DNA of 64,000 nucleotides from Sclerotiophoma versabilis (taxonomy: Eukaryota; Ascomycota; Dothideomycetes; Pleosporales; Didymellaceae): NCBI GenBank assembly GCA_012274445.1, contig JAAROD010000076.1, positions 744,001-808,000 on the forward strand. The letters are read 5' to 3'. The position numbers were made by a program, and so were the translations under genes. How positions within the stretch are numbered: the stretch's first letter is position 1; every line of letters begins with the position of its first letter. The notes under the pieces are model-generated. The model ran no database searches, was not told the DNA's origin, and saw only the letters and a list, made by a program, of their open reading frames with translations. Below, piece by piece: positions 53,751 through 64,000 of this stretch.

Positions 53751-55297
53751 TCACGCCAACTCACTCCTTGATTTACCATCAAGCTCCTCTTCTCTGGACA
53801 CCTGCAACTCGAGGATCTCGGTACTCATCAGGTGCGATCTTTTTACTTCATTTTCTGCAAGCTCAGTTGTTTCCTGAGTCTCCCCACCGCTTCTTTCCAA
53901 GTGCTCGAGTTTTGCCACTTGCATAAGGCGTGAACGTTTCCATCGGTGGTAGAGCACTGCTGCTAAAATCACGACTAGAACAACGAAGATTATGCAGCTG
54001 GTGGCAATCCCTATAATCGAAGCTTTGCTAAGCCCATGTGGTCCATCTTTCAAAGCAGCATCGTTGCCGGAAATAGCAATAATCTTTTGCTCAACTGATG
54101 TCGGAAATGCAGCTTGGTGCAACGAGAAATTACGTCGCTCATAATCGACAATTACATAGGCCTCCTGCATGAATGCTCTACCCAGTGTATACTGTGAAGA
54201 CGTGTTGGCCCGACGGATGGGAAAGTAGGCCCTAGTATTGTTGAAGATTGGCCAGGAAGCCTGCAAGTCAAAAGAAGCGTACGGGAGATCGATTTCGACT
54301 CTAGGCGCTGATTTCGCTGCATCACCAAATTCGAATGACAGGACCGGCTTCTTTGTAATGAGCTCCGCATGTGTCTCTTCATCTACTAGGTACAAGTCCG
54401 ATGTGATGTCGTATGTGAGCCGGAAGTATGTGGCGATATGATCGCATGTTTCTCGTGGAAGCCAGAGATAAGGCAAGGTAAAGTCCAGGCTGATGTAAGT
54501 TTCTTCTTGCAAGATGCCCACTGAGCCATTGAAGGTGTTGTCCGCTGTAATACGCTGCAACTTTAGGCTTGTCGGGCGCTCGTCATCCTTGTCGAACGGG
54601 AAAGTGATGTTGCTGGGACTGAATCGTGTCTCGTCGAATCCCCCAAGTGTGAGGCTGCCAAATGATTTGGGTGCTTCTGTAACCTTTAATTCCGTTCAAG
54701 CACTCAACGCGGAGACTTACTATAATATGCACCTGCGTTGTAAGCATACGAGAGACTGGGTATCTTGCGTTCGTCCTTCAGCGCAGCAAGGTACGAGCAT
54801 TGGGGTTCGTCGTAGTTTGTGAAATTTATAGGGTTAGGGTTGAGTCCAAAGAGACCAACAAAGAAAGGCATTTTCTTGAGGCTCCCAACAAGTTGGTCTC
54901 CCAACGTTGGGGCACCAGAGTTCTGTATCATTAGACCAACACTGTCATGGCCGAATGATGCGTTTGCTGCATAACCAAGATAGCCCTCTAGACCTGTCTG
55001 AAACAGGCTGAGACCTGACCCTATTGGTTGCCAGGTCTCTGAAGTATTGGACTGGAATCCAAGCGTCTGATTGTTGCTTTCAAAGACGCCTCGAAGTTCA
55101 CCACACTTGGCTGGGTCGCCAGTACTCGGCTGACATCCTCTGTAGTCTGGCAATATAACCGCCCCAGTTGCCGCTGTTGGAAGGATGCGAAAGTTCTGTT
55201 CAGGCGTACCGACTCGTACAGTGAAGGAACTCCAGTTTCCGTCGTGACCATGCCAACGTTGCGAGGGCGAGAAAACTATGGGTAATGGGGCGGACAT
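53751..55297 (-). CDS. membrane-anchored pepsin-like (A1) protein lacking catalytic aspartates
   Basis: Two exons: 55297-54721 and 54676-53751, intron 44 nt (GTAAGT ... TTACAG), about 500 aa. The fold of a fungal aspartic protease is evident: WSSFTVRVGTPEQNFRILP, SFGHDSVGL, APKSFGSLTLGGFDETRF, YTLGRAFMQEAYVIVDYERRNFSL. The first active-site DTGS is replaced by P-T-A-A-T-G-A, and the second D(S/T)G by D-F-T-L-P-Y-L-W-L-P. Both catalytic Asp are therefore absent. One transmembrane helix near the C-terminus (ASIIGIATSCIIFVVLVVILAAVLY) precedes a basic then acidic tail. No signal peptide is visible after the ATG at 55297, so an upstream exon probably exists. Likely a cell-surface non-enzymatic homologue. 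Confidence 0.75.
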
Positions 55298-55747
55298 ATC
55301 GTAGAAATGGATGCTCAAGTGCCACCCAGGTGTCGAGGGATTAGATATTTTAACTAAAGCATGAGTAGTTCAACTCACTCTAGCTGGTCCTGAAAAAGCC
55401 TCACTACTTTTGACGACTGATGGACATAATTTTTCTATATTCAGATCTATCTTGGTAGGACCAGAGGACACGGAATGTTGTGCAAAACCATTGTGTCAGG
55501 TATTCGCCAAATTCAAAGGTTCTTGCAGCATTCCGTTCTTCCAGTGGGCGTACAATAAACAGGTTTTTGGCTTAATTGATAAGGGAGAGCTATTCACCTA
55601 TTCAGTGCTAAGAGGGAGTACTAAACCTAGGTTGCTTCACCGGAACTCTCTAAATACAGATCTAAGCCCCCAGCTCTGGTCCTGAGAGGTTCGCTGCATC
55701 ATTGTCTCAGTTTGATTGTCACGGTGTCGTGTTAGAGCCTCGACGTC
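55298..55747. other. divergent promoter region
   Basis: About 450 bases. A missing signal-peptide exon of the pepsin-like gene may lie here, but no convincing ATG-plus-donor combination was found. Confidence 0.4.
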
Positions 55748-56308
55748 ATGGTTCACAAGCGCGTCGCACTATCTATTCTAATTACGCTCCTGCCTTTGGC
55801 TGCCGGCTTGCCGCAGAATGGTGTGTTCTGGATTACTACCAGCACTGAAAACACCTAACAAGGGCTAGACAGATCCTGGCAAGACCCAACTACAGCGTTA
55901 CCTTTGATCCAACCTACAACAGTTCTGTCAAAGGCACATCCGTCTCAAGCGTTACCTCTGTCAGAAGCATCAACCTGGCTATCTTTACTCGTGTTCTGGC
56001 TCTTATTAATGCAGCCATGGTCCGAACCTACTGTTTGTGGGCAAGAATCTGCAATCTATCCTACATTCCCAAAGACACAGCCCGAGAAGTTCACCACTCT
56101 GACTCCAGCGCCTTCAGTCACGAAGCATCCTGTCGTACCGCAGACGCCTGCGCGGCCAACAACTTGCTTGTCTTCTTCGACCACAACGCCCCTTACAGCT
56201 GGTTACTATCCCGCCAGCCCCACAGAGATAGTACAGAATGAAGATTTGCAATGGAACTTTCCGGCCTGGGAGTCAGTCATGCTTCCTGCGTCGATATGGT
56301 CGCCTTGA
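55748..56308 (+). pseudogene. disrupted gene for a small secreted protein
   Basis: The ATG at 55748 opens a clear signal peptide (VALSILITLLPLAAG) and a donor follows (near 55821-55823), with an acceptor GACAG at 55872. After the acceptor no single frame is convincing. One frame reads YSVTFDPTYNSSVKGTS, another a Pro/Thr-rich stretch (about 56090-56210) ending at 56308. The mix of a Pro/Thr linker with fragments distantly like LysM repeats suggests a secreted LysM-type protein broken by frameshifts. This is a weak inference. It may instead be a short intact secreted peptide ending just after the intron (QLQRYL then stop). Confidence 0.35.
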
Positions 56309-56570
56309 AAGGCGATTCGCTATTTACCATTGTGTGAGGAAGGCTTTATCTTAGTGCAGGCGACTCCGATAGCAAACAGAAGCTTGACAGTAAGCTTGAC
56401 ATTCAAAAAATTTATCTCGTTGTATCTTGCAAACACTCCCTGGTTTGACCCACGCTTGGCACTAGGCAACAACTTCGCTTGTGTATGAAGTAACGAGAAC
56501 TCCATGTCACATTCAGTCGCATTTCGTATCTTGTCATCTATTGCATCTGAAGCATATTCAATCTTTCGTG

Positions 56571-57623
56571 ATGACATCCGTGGTTAGTCCGGAAGACACG
56601 TTTGGCACCATGCCATTCGACCATTTCCTAGTGGTACGCCTTGCACTTGTAGTCATCACAGCGCCACAGTGCAGATCCAAGATGTGAACTGAAGCCATCC
56701 AACAGGAACACTGGGACGGGAATTCGCAAATTCGGCAAGAAGAGCAAGAACAAGGATTGCTAAGAACATGGATCAACCTCGGTCGGAGCGGACGCCATGT
56801 AAGTAATCTTCCCTCGAACCACCACCTCCAGTCAGCTTCTCAAGGCATCTATATCTTGCCTTGTGACTCAGCTCTCTGGCTCAATGTTTGCTAGGTCTAC
56901 TACAAGCGCTGCGTAGAAGTCTATGACATCCCACTTCCCGCCTACATACCCAAAGACCTATCTGCCTTCGAAAAGCGAACGTCTGTGGATCCAGAAAGGT
57001 GGCCTAGCATATGGGCCATCTGGATTCGGACGTGGTATGACGATGACACTGTCTCTAATAGCGGCTCACTCAAAGACAGCGTGACACATGTTCATGACGA
57101 GACATATCGCCGCTTGTGGCAATGTGCTTTCCACCCGTTAGAACACAATGGAGAGTTTGACGATGATATAGTCGGTCCGTTTGTTTTCGACGATAATTCT
57201 TCCGCTTACGGGGTGGAGGCGAGAGATGCTGATGACGAGGTTGAGATCATGGGGGAAGTACCGTCTTTTGTGTCAGGCGCTCTTAAGCGGTGTCCCGATG
57301 CCATGGAGGGCTGCAGTGAGTCTAGCGGGGATTATTGGTTGGCAAAAACAGATGAAGAGCTAGCTTCGAGTCAAGCGTTACTTGTGTTGGTGGCAGATAG
57401 GGAGGCTTGTGAGGAAGGGTGGGTCGTTATGATTGCACTCAATCACAAAAGACAGTTGTTGCGTATGCGTAGGAGATGTAAAGCATACGAAGTTGCTCTG
57501 AACGTGACCTTCTGTAAGGATGGAGGTGAGCCTCTGAATGAAGGTGGAGAAGAAATTGATGTGGTTGATTATCAAGACGCTAGCAGATCGGGCAACGGCT
57601 GGGACGACGATTTACCATTGTGA
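56571..57623 (+). CDS. hypothetical protein, 294 aa
   Basis: Three exons inferred: 56571-56633, 56706-56798 and 56895-57623, all ending in phase 0; introns 72 and 96 nt (GTACGC ... CAACAG; GTAAGT ... GCTAG). The product starts MTSVVSPEDTFGTMPFDHFLV. It has a Glu/Gln-rich helix (IRQEEQEQGLLRTWINLGRSGRH) and a Trp-rich core (RWPSIWAIWIRTWYDDD). The C-terminal part is acidic and contains CAFHPLEHNGEFDDD. No membrane segment, signal peptide or named domain is seen. Its 3' end converges with the next gene, leaving only about 50 bases between the stops. Function unknown. Confidence 0.65.
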
Positions 57624-57675
57624 CCTTTCCCTTCAGATAGTAGCCCTGGTCTATATGTTTTGATATTCAGTTAGT

Positions 57676-59205
57676 CTATTCGTTACTGTCACCATCGCTG
57701 TCACTGTACAGCTCGACCTCATCTGAGTCCTCAGAGGAATCGTCTGAGTCCGAAGATACAGTTCGCCAATCGCCCCACTCATCATCGCTATCAGAAGGCA
57801 AGTTGATTGTAAGGTCAACACTGGTTGTAGAGTAGGCCTTGACGAGACGCTCGCAGTCATAGCCCAGTTCTTCAGCTGGCACTTGGACATTGAGTTGAAG
57901 GACCTTCAGTCGAGGAACCGCTGTTGTATACTCGCTCGCCATGCGCTCCAGAACAGGTAGAAAGACCTCTTCATCAGCACCCCATCTTATCGTGAGACAA
58001 AGAGATTCAAGTGCAGGAGGCAGAAATTCTAAGACAGTTGCGGAAGCGCCCGCTCGTACGTTCACCACCATGCGTAGAGGACATTTCAGGTCCCTGAGCA
58101 CCGGAAACTGATCAAGCCCACCATGACTCAAAGAGTCTTCGTCATCTTTATGCCATGGATCGTGAAATACATCTAGAGTCTCAAGAGAGTTTCTCTGTCG
58201 CCATAGAGCATTCTGAAGCATGACGCCAGATCCATCCAAGATTACACTTTCTTGATTGGCGTCAAACCGAAAGCTCTTCAGGCTTCGTGCCGAGCTAATG
58301 AGAGTTGTGAGTGCATCGAAGCGCAGGGAACACTCCTCTAGAATAAGTTCTTCGAGGTTGTTGCAGCCTTCTGGAAGCACACGTTTGAGCTCAGCTGGTG
58401 CGCGCATGTCCAATTCGATCTCGCTCAGCTCTCGTAGCTCAAGCTTTTGCAGGGACTGTAGCTTCAACAGAGGTACAAGATGGTGTATGACCATATTTTG
58501 AGCGTCAATGCGCACGGAATTGAGCGCACGGAAGCGATGCGCGTGTCCAAAGTGTTCACCAGTTGTTGCCTTCTTAATGAGCTCAGGCCATTTGGCTTTA
58601 GAGTATGCTGAGATGTGCCCATCTTCAACATCGATCGAAACAAGATTCGGAGTGTGTAGCATCACGGCTGTGTGTAAAATGTCGAGCTCGATGTCCTCGG
58701 CATTGCACCGAGTAGCCCATCCTTTCCAATCAGGGAAATCGAGGACTCTCATCCCTTCCTTGATAATCTTCTTATCTCGAGCAGTAGGCGAGTACCGTTT
58801 CCTCTCGAGATGAGCATCGTCGCCATAGCGGAACTTTGCGTGACGGACGCTCTCGCCAAGGCGTGGATTCGAGATTATGGTGCGAAGAAACAGATAGGGT
58901 TCGCAGAAGTAGCTGTCGTATGTGGCATAGATCTTGTCGCTGACTACGCTATGAAGATGACGAGTCGTCAATGATAGACTTAGGAGTGTATGTAGTTGAA
59001 AATCTTGCAAGTCAATACCAGGCAGGTAAGTCAGAATCTCCAATATGAGCTCATCAGGAAGATGATCGAGTGTGGCGTAAGAGCAGGTAGCTTTTGCCTG
59101 CTGCGCTTTGACGGCATTTTTGTGTTTATTCAACCGTCGGTTTTGTTGGGTCTGCGATGGTAACGGAGGAAAGTGGTTCAAGTCGGTGTTGTTGATGATT
59201 GCCAT
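57676..59205 (-). CDS. F-box-like/leucine-rich protein with acidic C-terminus
   Basis: One exon of 509 aa. An F-box-like motif, ATLDHLPDELILEILTYLPGIDLQDF (about 44-69), follows a basic N-terminus. The body contains irregular leucine-rich segments (LLKLQSLQKLELRELSEIELDM, NNLEELILEECSLRFDALTTLI, LESLCLTIRWG). The last about 35 residues are almost entirely Ser/Asp/Glu. By analogy it would be a substrate receptor of an SCF ubiquitin ligase, the leucine-rich part binding the target and the F-box binding Skp1. The family is large and poorly characterised in these fungi, so the target is unknown. Confidence 0.8.
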   Translation of the reverse strand: MAIINNTDLNHFPPLPSQTQQNRRLNKHKNAVKAQQAKATCSYATLDHLPDELILEILTYLPGIDLQDFQLHTLLSLSLTTRHLHSVVSDKIYATYDSYFCEPYLFLRTIISNPRLGESVRHAKFRYGDDAHLERKRYSPTARDKKIIKEGMRVLDFPDWKGWATRCNAEDIELDILHTAVMLHTPNLVSIDVEDGHISAYSKAKWPELIKKATTGEHFGHAHRFRALNSVRIDAQNMVIHHLVPLLKLQSLQKLELRELSEIELDMRAPAELKRVLPEGCNNLEELILEECSLRFDALTTLISSARSLKSFRFDANQESVILDGSGVMLQNALWRQRNSLETLDVFHDPWHKDDEDSLSHGGLDQFPVLRDLKCPLRMVVNVRAGASATVLEFLPPALESLCLTIRWGADEEVFLPVLERMASEYTTAVPRLKVLQLNVQVPAEELGYDCERLVKAYSTTSVDLTINLPSDSDDEWGDWRTVSSDSDDSSEDSDEVELYSDSDGDSNE

Positions 59206-59928
59206 GTGGCGGGGCGGATGGCAAAGGTGAACGCCCGGTATCCTCCAATATCTTCCGGCGCAGCGATGTCCTTCACAATATCAGGCTGCTTACAAATATA
59301 ACCCTGCACAACTGATGAGAGTTATGTTTCGTGAGTCGTATCGCTGTTGATCGGAAGGAGGGCCTGGATGTGAAGGAGCAGTGAGCGACGAATGAGGCAA
59401 AGTCACGGATTAGTCACGCCCGCGGTCACGCCTGTCGTCTGCGAGCGTTTTCATGGCTATCAACGATGGGACACCGCACGCTTGTAAGAAGTTGCAACGA
59501 GCATCCCCTTGGCAGTAAATACTTTTTCCAAGCAGAAATATACCTCATGTGTGGAAGTATTCTCATGCCATCATGTACAAGGTCGTCTCTTCTGATCGTC
59601 CATACTCAATACGAGATTGCGTTCATCAAACGGCCGACGCAAGATTTTGGAAGACATGAAAGCAACTGTCAAAAGCGAAACGGAAAAAGGAGAGAAAAGG
59701 AAAGAAAGCCTTCCGAAGGAGCACAGTTGTGTTGATGTTGCTTTCCCTGGTGAGAGCAAGAGCTCATGACTAGCGCGTCGAAAGCGGAATGGCTTCCTTG
59801 GCGCTCACACACTAAGCGAGCGGAGCGGCGTCGATATTCCCACATACCGCGAAATCCACGACCTCGACGACAGCCCACCCGTAGCGACATTCAAGACCAC
59901 CCCTCCGTCTTTCTACACATCAGCCAAA
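59206..59928. other. divergent promoter region before eS21
   Basis: About 720 bases between the F-box-like protein and ribosomal protein genes. No gene recognised; an A/G-rich run lies near 59690-59720. Confidence 0.5.
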
Positions 59929-60344
59929 ATGGAGAACGAACGCGGCGAGCTCGTTGACCGTAAGGATGCCCATTATCTGCTGGGTCTGGGATGTGGAATG
60001 TCGCAATGCGACTGAACCCAGGCCAGCAGCTACATGAACAATTGCTGACAGTTTCGCAGTTTACGTCCCCCGCAAATGCGTAAGACCGCACCGTCCGACC
60101 TGATCCCTCTCTCGCGATACTAATACCCCCGCAGTCCGCTACCGGACGCATCATCAAGGCCAAGGACCACGCCTCCGTCCAGATCAGCATCGCTAAGGTC
60201 GACGAGAACGGTCGCTACACCGGCGAGAACCAGGTCTACGCTCTTTCTGGCTTCGTCCGCGCCATGGGCGAGTCCGACGACAGCATGAACAGGCTCACAC
60301 AGCGCGACGGCTTCCTCAAGAGCGTCTGGTCTGCGTCGAGGTAA
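59929..60344 (+). CDS. RPS21: 40S ribosomal protein eS21
   Basis: Exons 59929-59959, 60060-60079 (20 nt) and 60135-60344 give 86 aa. Introns are 100 and 55 nt with good branch sites. The sequence is the whole of eS21: MENERGELVDLYVPRKC, SATGRIIKAKDHASVQI, YALSGFVRAMGESDDSMNRL, ending VWSASR then TAA. The protein sits on the small-subunit platform and is needed for late 18S rRNA processing in yeast. The two early introns, close to the start codon, are typical of fungal ribosomal genes. The stop codon overlaps a possible donor (AG|GTAAAT), giving an alternative last exon discussed separately. Confidence 0.93.
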
Positions 60345-62867
60345 ATGGTTGCTGGAAACGGAGTTGAGGTACGCGCGCAATGCAGACAGCACTGGTCGGC
60401 AAGATTAGGAGAAAAAAAACATCCCGCTGACTTGACGCAGGATATTCGGAATCTGAGCTGCGTCTCAGAGGCGTGGGCATGCATTTCATGGCGACTTAGG
60501 CCTTCATCTCCTTTCTCATGAAGACTATTACGGTGTCACGAGGCAAGGAAACCGGTTAACAACCAATACGATCGAATCCAAAACGCTCCTCGCCGCTGCA
60601 GTGCGCTCAGTGCACGTCATTCACAATCACATGTTTTGCGAGTGCTCCAACATCTTGAACTGAAGGTCTTATCGAACCCTGTGACCGATCTCAGCGACTA
60701 GCATTCGTGTTGTTCTACGCACTTTGACTTCACAGGTTGACAACCATTACACTACCAGCTACGATCGGCCGCTCAATCGGTTTCAACTCAGCATTCTCCG
60801 CCATACGACATTCCAAACGCACCTTGCTCTAGACGATGAGTAGACGGCGTGATCCATGAGACCCTCGAGCTCGAGTTGGAGCTACCCGCCAACCCGCACA
60901 TACCGTCGACATAACCACACTGCGTTATTCGGATTTCGCCGGTAGATATCGCCGGTTAACTGAAAGAACTGCTAACATGGACTCGGCATACAACAACCAT
61001 GCTCGCAGCGTGAGAATTGCAAAACATGACATCCAGGACGTCAACTCACCCTGATACTTTGACGGTCTATTTTGGCCTTGGAAGCGTGCGTACGCCCATT
61101 GCAAATCTCGATGCTCGGTCTAATAAGCCGCTCATTGCTAGCCGCCTAACTCCATCTCACCTCGTGTTCATCTACCCCTCCACACCTCCCTCACACCCTG
61201 GTCCACCAGCAATAAACCACCATGTGTCGATCTTACAGTTGACGAGACACAGGTACATGTCTAGATCTGCTGACCAGTGTTCGATAAGGCCCAGAATGAC
61301 TTTTTTCTGCTGCGGTGGTCACTAGTACTCAAAATCGACGGCACGGATAGATGTGCACATCCCCGGAAGCCAGAACGCCGGGAGCGTTGCAGTCCAACAG
61401 CATCGCGCAGCAAAGTAGCCATAGATCTCACATCGCCTTGCATCCAAACACCTCAACAGGATGCGTACTCACCTCCCCGCTGACATCGGTTCCCTTCAAC
61501 GAGGCACAACAACCACCAACACAGCTTAGCCAATACATAGTCATGCTTGTACGTATTCCCATTGTGATCTTGCTAAGCTCCAAACACGACAATCCGTCGA
61601 CCCCGGTCCCCAACGTCTCGCGCTACTCCAATCATCCCGCGAGCGTCTGTTCTGGGCATTGCAGGGCTGCAGCGCTCCCGAGTGCCGCGCATCCATACCG
61701 CAGGCAGCGGCCACGGTCCGCAATGCACATGTACGTGTCGCACACCGATCAGCTGCATACACGCACGTACAACTACAGCACACACACTCTCTCTCGACGT
61801 TCTTCCATGACAGCGAACCTACACAACAGCGTACACGACATAGAATCCAATGTGTACTACACGGGAACGACACTTCCGGTAACAAGAGCGATCGACGCTA
61901 AGAGTGGCTTTCACTTCGCCTGTCTATTGGATAAATGCTGTTGTTGCCATAAGCTGCTATGGTACGAGGCCGGCATGGCGCGTGTCAAATAAGGCAGGTT
62001 CCAATCGAGGCGATCACTCGGTATCCGTACTCGTCAACTGATAACGATGATCCAAGGGTTGACGCGACAAGCAAAGGCAGGGTGTGAAGTAGAAAGATCC
62101 GAGACCGTGCATGCACACACATGTCACGCGCTCTTGAACGTGTCACAGCATCAAGCAAGTAAGTGCAACGATAGTGTCATGGTGAGCTGAGGTGATACAG
62201 CGTTGCTGCCTGTAAGTCTGGCGATAAAGGTTGTGGTGGTACACAGAGAACGTGTAGAAGGTCGGTGGATGCCATCCATGTCAATGTACATAGTGATGTC
62301 AAATCCAAGGAGCATATGCTATTCTAGCTACATTATGTTGTTCGGTGATACGAGTGACATGCTATCGACTACCAGAAATTGAGTGTCTCCAATACAATGA
62401 TGATTGGTTAGAGTTAATTTCCAGTGCAGCGACACATAATAGTCAGCCAACAAAGCTTACTGCAGGAGCAAGGACTTGTTACTCCGCAGCATCGTGTAAG
62501 AAGTTTAAAATGCTATCCATTACTCCAAGTCATACTGAAGACGGTCGAGATGTCATCTGCTGTCGATGACGGTGGTGTGACACTGCGGTTATTGTGTACT
62601 AGACAATCGCATGCAATTGTTCGAGCGTTCTGCCGCCAACGTGGCATTCCACGCGAACTGACGTCTTGCATCCGGGGAAGTGGGTGTCGGGGCGGAGAAA
62701 GTAAGGTTTCCGGGAGTTGGTCTTGGCGGTACTGAGCGGTGTGAACATGCGGGTCGTGTGCATCAATGCGCTTTCGTGCCAGTCAGATATCGAGTCGCAT
62801 TGTAGGGTCCGGTCTACGATGCGCAATTACTCCGATATATTTACTGTTTCCGCGAATAGGCTTGTTG
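60345..62867. other. long intergenic region
   Basis: About 2.5 kb between convergent eS21 and the SEA-complex gene. Several open frames (for example 61351-61992) have shadow-like Ser/Thr/His/Arg-rich composition and no splice-supported continuation. No RNA gene or repeat was recognised. Confidence 0.45.
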
Positions 62868-64000
62868 CTAGGTTGAAGATGCACTCGTTTGCGGACCGAT
62901 CCCAGAAACCGGCGCAAGGACGCGAACCTTTTTACCATCCCCCTTGCGTCCACCACTCGGAGTCTGGCTCCGTTGCTGCTGACTGCCAGGTGAAGGAGGT
63001 TGGCTGCCACTCTCGCCGAACGTGCCACGTACCGCAGACACGGCTCTACTCTCACGTACTTTCCAGTCGTCACCCTTTTTCACCAACTTTGACCGCTCTT
63101 TCTCTGCTTTCTTGTGGAGCAAATCTTGTATTTTCTCTTCCCGGCGATTCCCTGAGACGCAGTCGCAGAGACAGCCTTGAGTGGGACAGGCGCCATCGGA
63201 AAGTGTGGCGTCAGCAAACCAAGTGGATAGACAATTGGTGTGACCGCCGTGGCCACAGAGGGAGCACCAAGTCCACAGGATTGCTGGCGTTGGTGCCCAC
63301 TTCTCTGGTACTGTTGGCGAGAAGTCGTCGCCAGCGTCTTCAGGTGCGATAGTACCCGTAGCAACTGAAGACGATCCTTTCCTTCTGTGGCCTTTTTCAT
63401 CCCGGTGCTTTGATTTTGACTTTCGCTTTGTATCAATGGGCTCAAATGCCGGGTATTTGCCCCAGCATATTGGACAAGGTGCTTGTGCACGCTTGCATGA
63501 CTCGCAGCGCATCTTGTCTTTCGGATTGTTGATTGGAGACTTGCAGCTAAGACACAACAGGCCAAGCTGAGTATCTTTTAATGCTTGTTCATAAACTGCA
63601 GGATACATGGGATATGCAAGTCGCCTGAGGGAAGCTGCCGAATTGAAGAGTGATAAGCTGTGCATCTGTGCATGATATGTATGTAGAATCGACTCGGCTT
63701 GGTATGGATTGATTCCTGTGGCTATCAGCTCACCTAATTGTTTTGATAATATCGCTTTAGCTTGTGTAGGTGTGAGGCCCAAAGCTGTAAAGGTGTCTGA
63801 GAATGCACTCAGAACTTCGGTGACATTGATATCTGAAGAATCAGATGGTGAATGTGTCTGAGGCAACAGCGGCATCAGCAGAAGCAGAAGCAACGACGGA
63901 AACTGTGCATCTGACAAAGTGTCTGTATGGAACTGAAGTACACTGTTGAGCAAGCCAACGACTGTAAATGCCGACGTGTTTTCGGCGTCAATTTGCAACG
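62868..64000 (-). CDS. WDR59/Mtc5-like SEA (GATOR2) complex subunit, C-terminal part
   Basis: The frame is open from the right edge to TAG/TGA at 62868, about 376 residues; the N-terminal WD40 and RWD parts lie beyond the window. The end carries two zinc modules: CLSCKSPINNPKDKMRCESCKRAQAPCPICW, and a RING-like WTWCSLCGHGGHTNCLSTWFAD followed by CPTQGCLCDC. The GHGGH core is typical of WDR24, WDR59 and Mios; spacing fits WDR59/Mtc5 best. The complex sits on the vacuole and controls TORC1 in response to amino acids. A Ser/Pro/Gln tail follows the RING. The subunit identity within the trio is not certain. Confidence 0.75.
   Translation of the reverse strand, partial: LQIDAENTSAFTVVGLLNSVLQFHTDTLSDAQFPSLLLLLLMPLLPQTHSPSDSSDINVTEVLSAFSDTFTALGLTPTQAKAILSKQLGELIATGINPYQAESILHTYHAQMHSLSLFNSAASLRRLAYPMYPAVYEQALKDTQLGLLCLSCKSPINNPKDKMRCESCKRAQAPCPICWGKYPAFEPIDTKRKSKSKHRDEKGHRRKGSSSVATGTIAPEDAGDDFSPTVPEKWAPTPAILWTWCSLCGHGGHTNCLSTWFADATLSDGACPTQGCLCDCVSGNRREEKIQDLLHKKAEKERSKLVKKGDDWKVRESRAVSAVRGTFGESGSQPPSPGSQQQRSQTPSGGRKGDGKKVRVLAPVSGIGPQTSASST

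Noticed and set aside
54825..54845. Two TTAGGG telomere-like units (TAGGGTTAGGG)
   Set aside because: They lie inside the pepsin-like coding exon, where the complementary strand encodes Asn-Pro-Asn-Pro; two units are expected by chance and no array is present.
61351..61992. 213-codon ORF in the long intergenic region
   Set aside because: Low-quality composition (His/Ser/Thr/Arg), overlapped by equally long frames on the other strand, no splice-supported extension.
1..64000. CRISPR arrays, bacterial operons, rRNA or integrated virus
   Set aside because: No regular short repeats, no rRNA-like sequence, and intron-rich fungal genes throughout; nothing viral was recognised.

Overview
The window is nuclear DNA of a filamentous ascomycete, most likely a dothideomycete (Pleosporales-like). 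The evidence is intron style and gene content. Introns are 45-100 nt, start GT and end (C/T)AG, and carry CTAAC/CTGAC branch sites. Gene families include GMC oxidoreductase, rhodopsin-domain membrane protein, Zn2Cys6 regulator, RTA1, bestrophin, MUP1-type permease and a Pleosporales-type small-protein family. I inferred all exon models by eye from splice signals and reading-frame continuity; none rests on transcripts.

Layout. 1-8 kb: 3' end of a PRISE-like short-chain reductase, a seven-helix membrane protein and a secreted GMC oxidoreductase. 8.9-11.4 kb: a decayed gene, and a nucleotidyltransferase-like gene interrupted by a stop codon. 12.5-14.8 kb: adenine phosphoribosyltransferase and a RidA protein with a 14-nt micro-exon. 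15.6-19 kb: a pseudogene with three in-frame stops, and a large AAA ATPase. 19.9-22.1 kb: a single uninterrupted ORF joining homoserine kinase to AIR synthase, the most remarkable gene here. 22.8-26.6 kb: a single-pass Cys-rich surface protein, another decayed gene, and an AT-rich island bounded by inverted repeats. 26.6-31.3 kb: an alpha/beta hydrolase, a phosphoribosyltransferase-like protein and a secreted protein with a copper His-brace arrangement.

31.7-42 kb reads like a small metabolic cluster. It holds a Zn2Cys6 regulator divergent from an aldo-keto reductase with an extra N-terminal domain, then a small TIGR04076-like protein divergent from an amino-acid/GABA-type permease, then malic enzyme. 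The two divergent promoters share CACCGG motifs, one arranged as a perfect 10-bp inverted repeat. 42.7-49.8 kb: a Q/P/Y-tailed protein, a methionine-type permease, a hotdog thioesterase and an RTA1 remnant. 51.7-60.3 kb: a bestrophin-type anion channel, a membrane-anchored pepsin homologue without catalytic aspartates, a disrupted secreted-protein gene, an unknown protein, an acidic-tailed F-box-like protein and ribosomal protein eS21. The window ends inside a gene for a WDR59/Mtc5-like SEA/GATOR2 subunit.

Housekeeping genes (APRT, eS21, AAA ATPase, fusion enzyme, SEA subunit) are interspersed with accessory genes and at least five decayed loci. Several of the stops look like single C-to-T changes.
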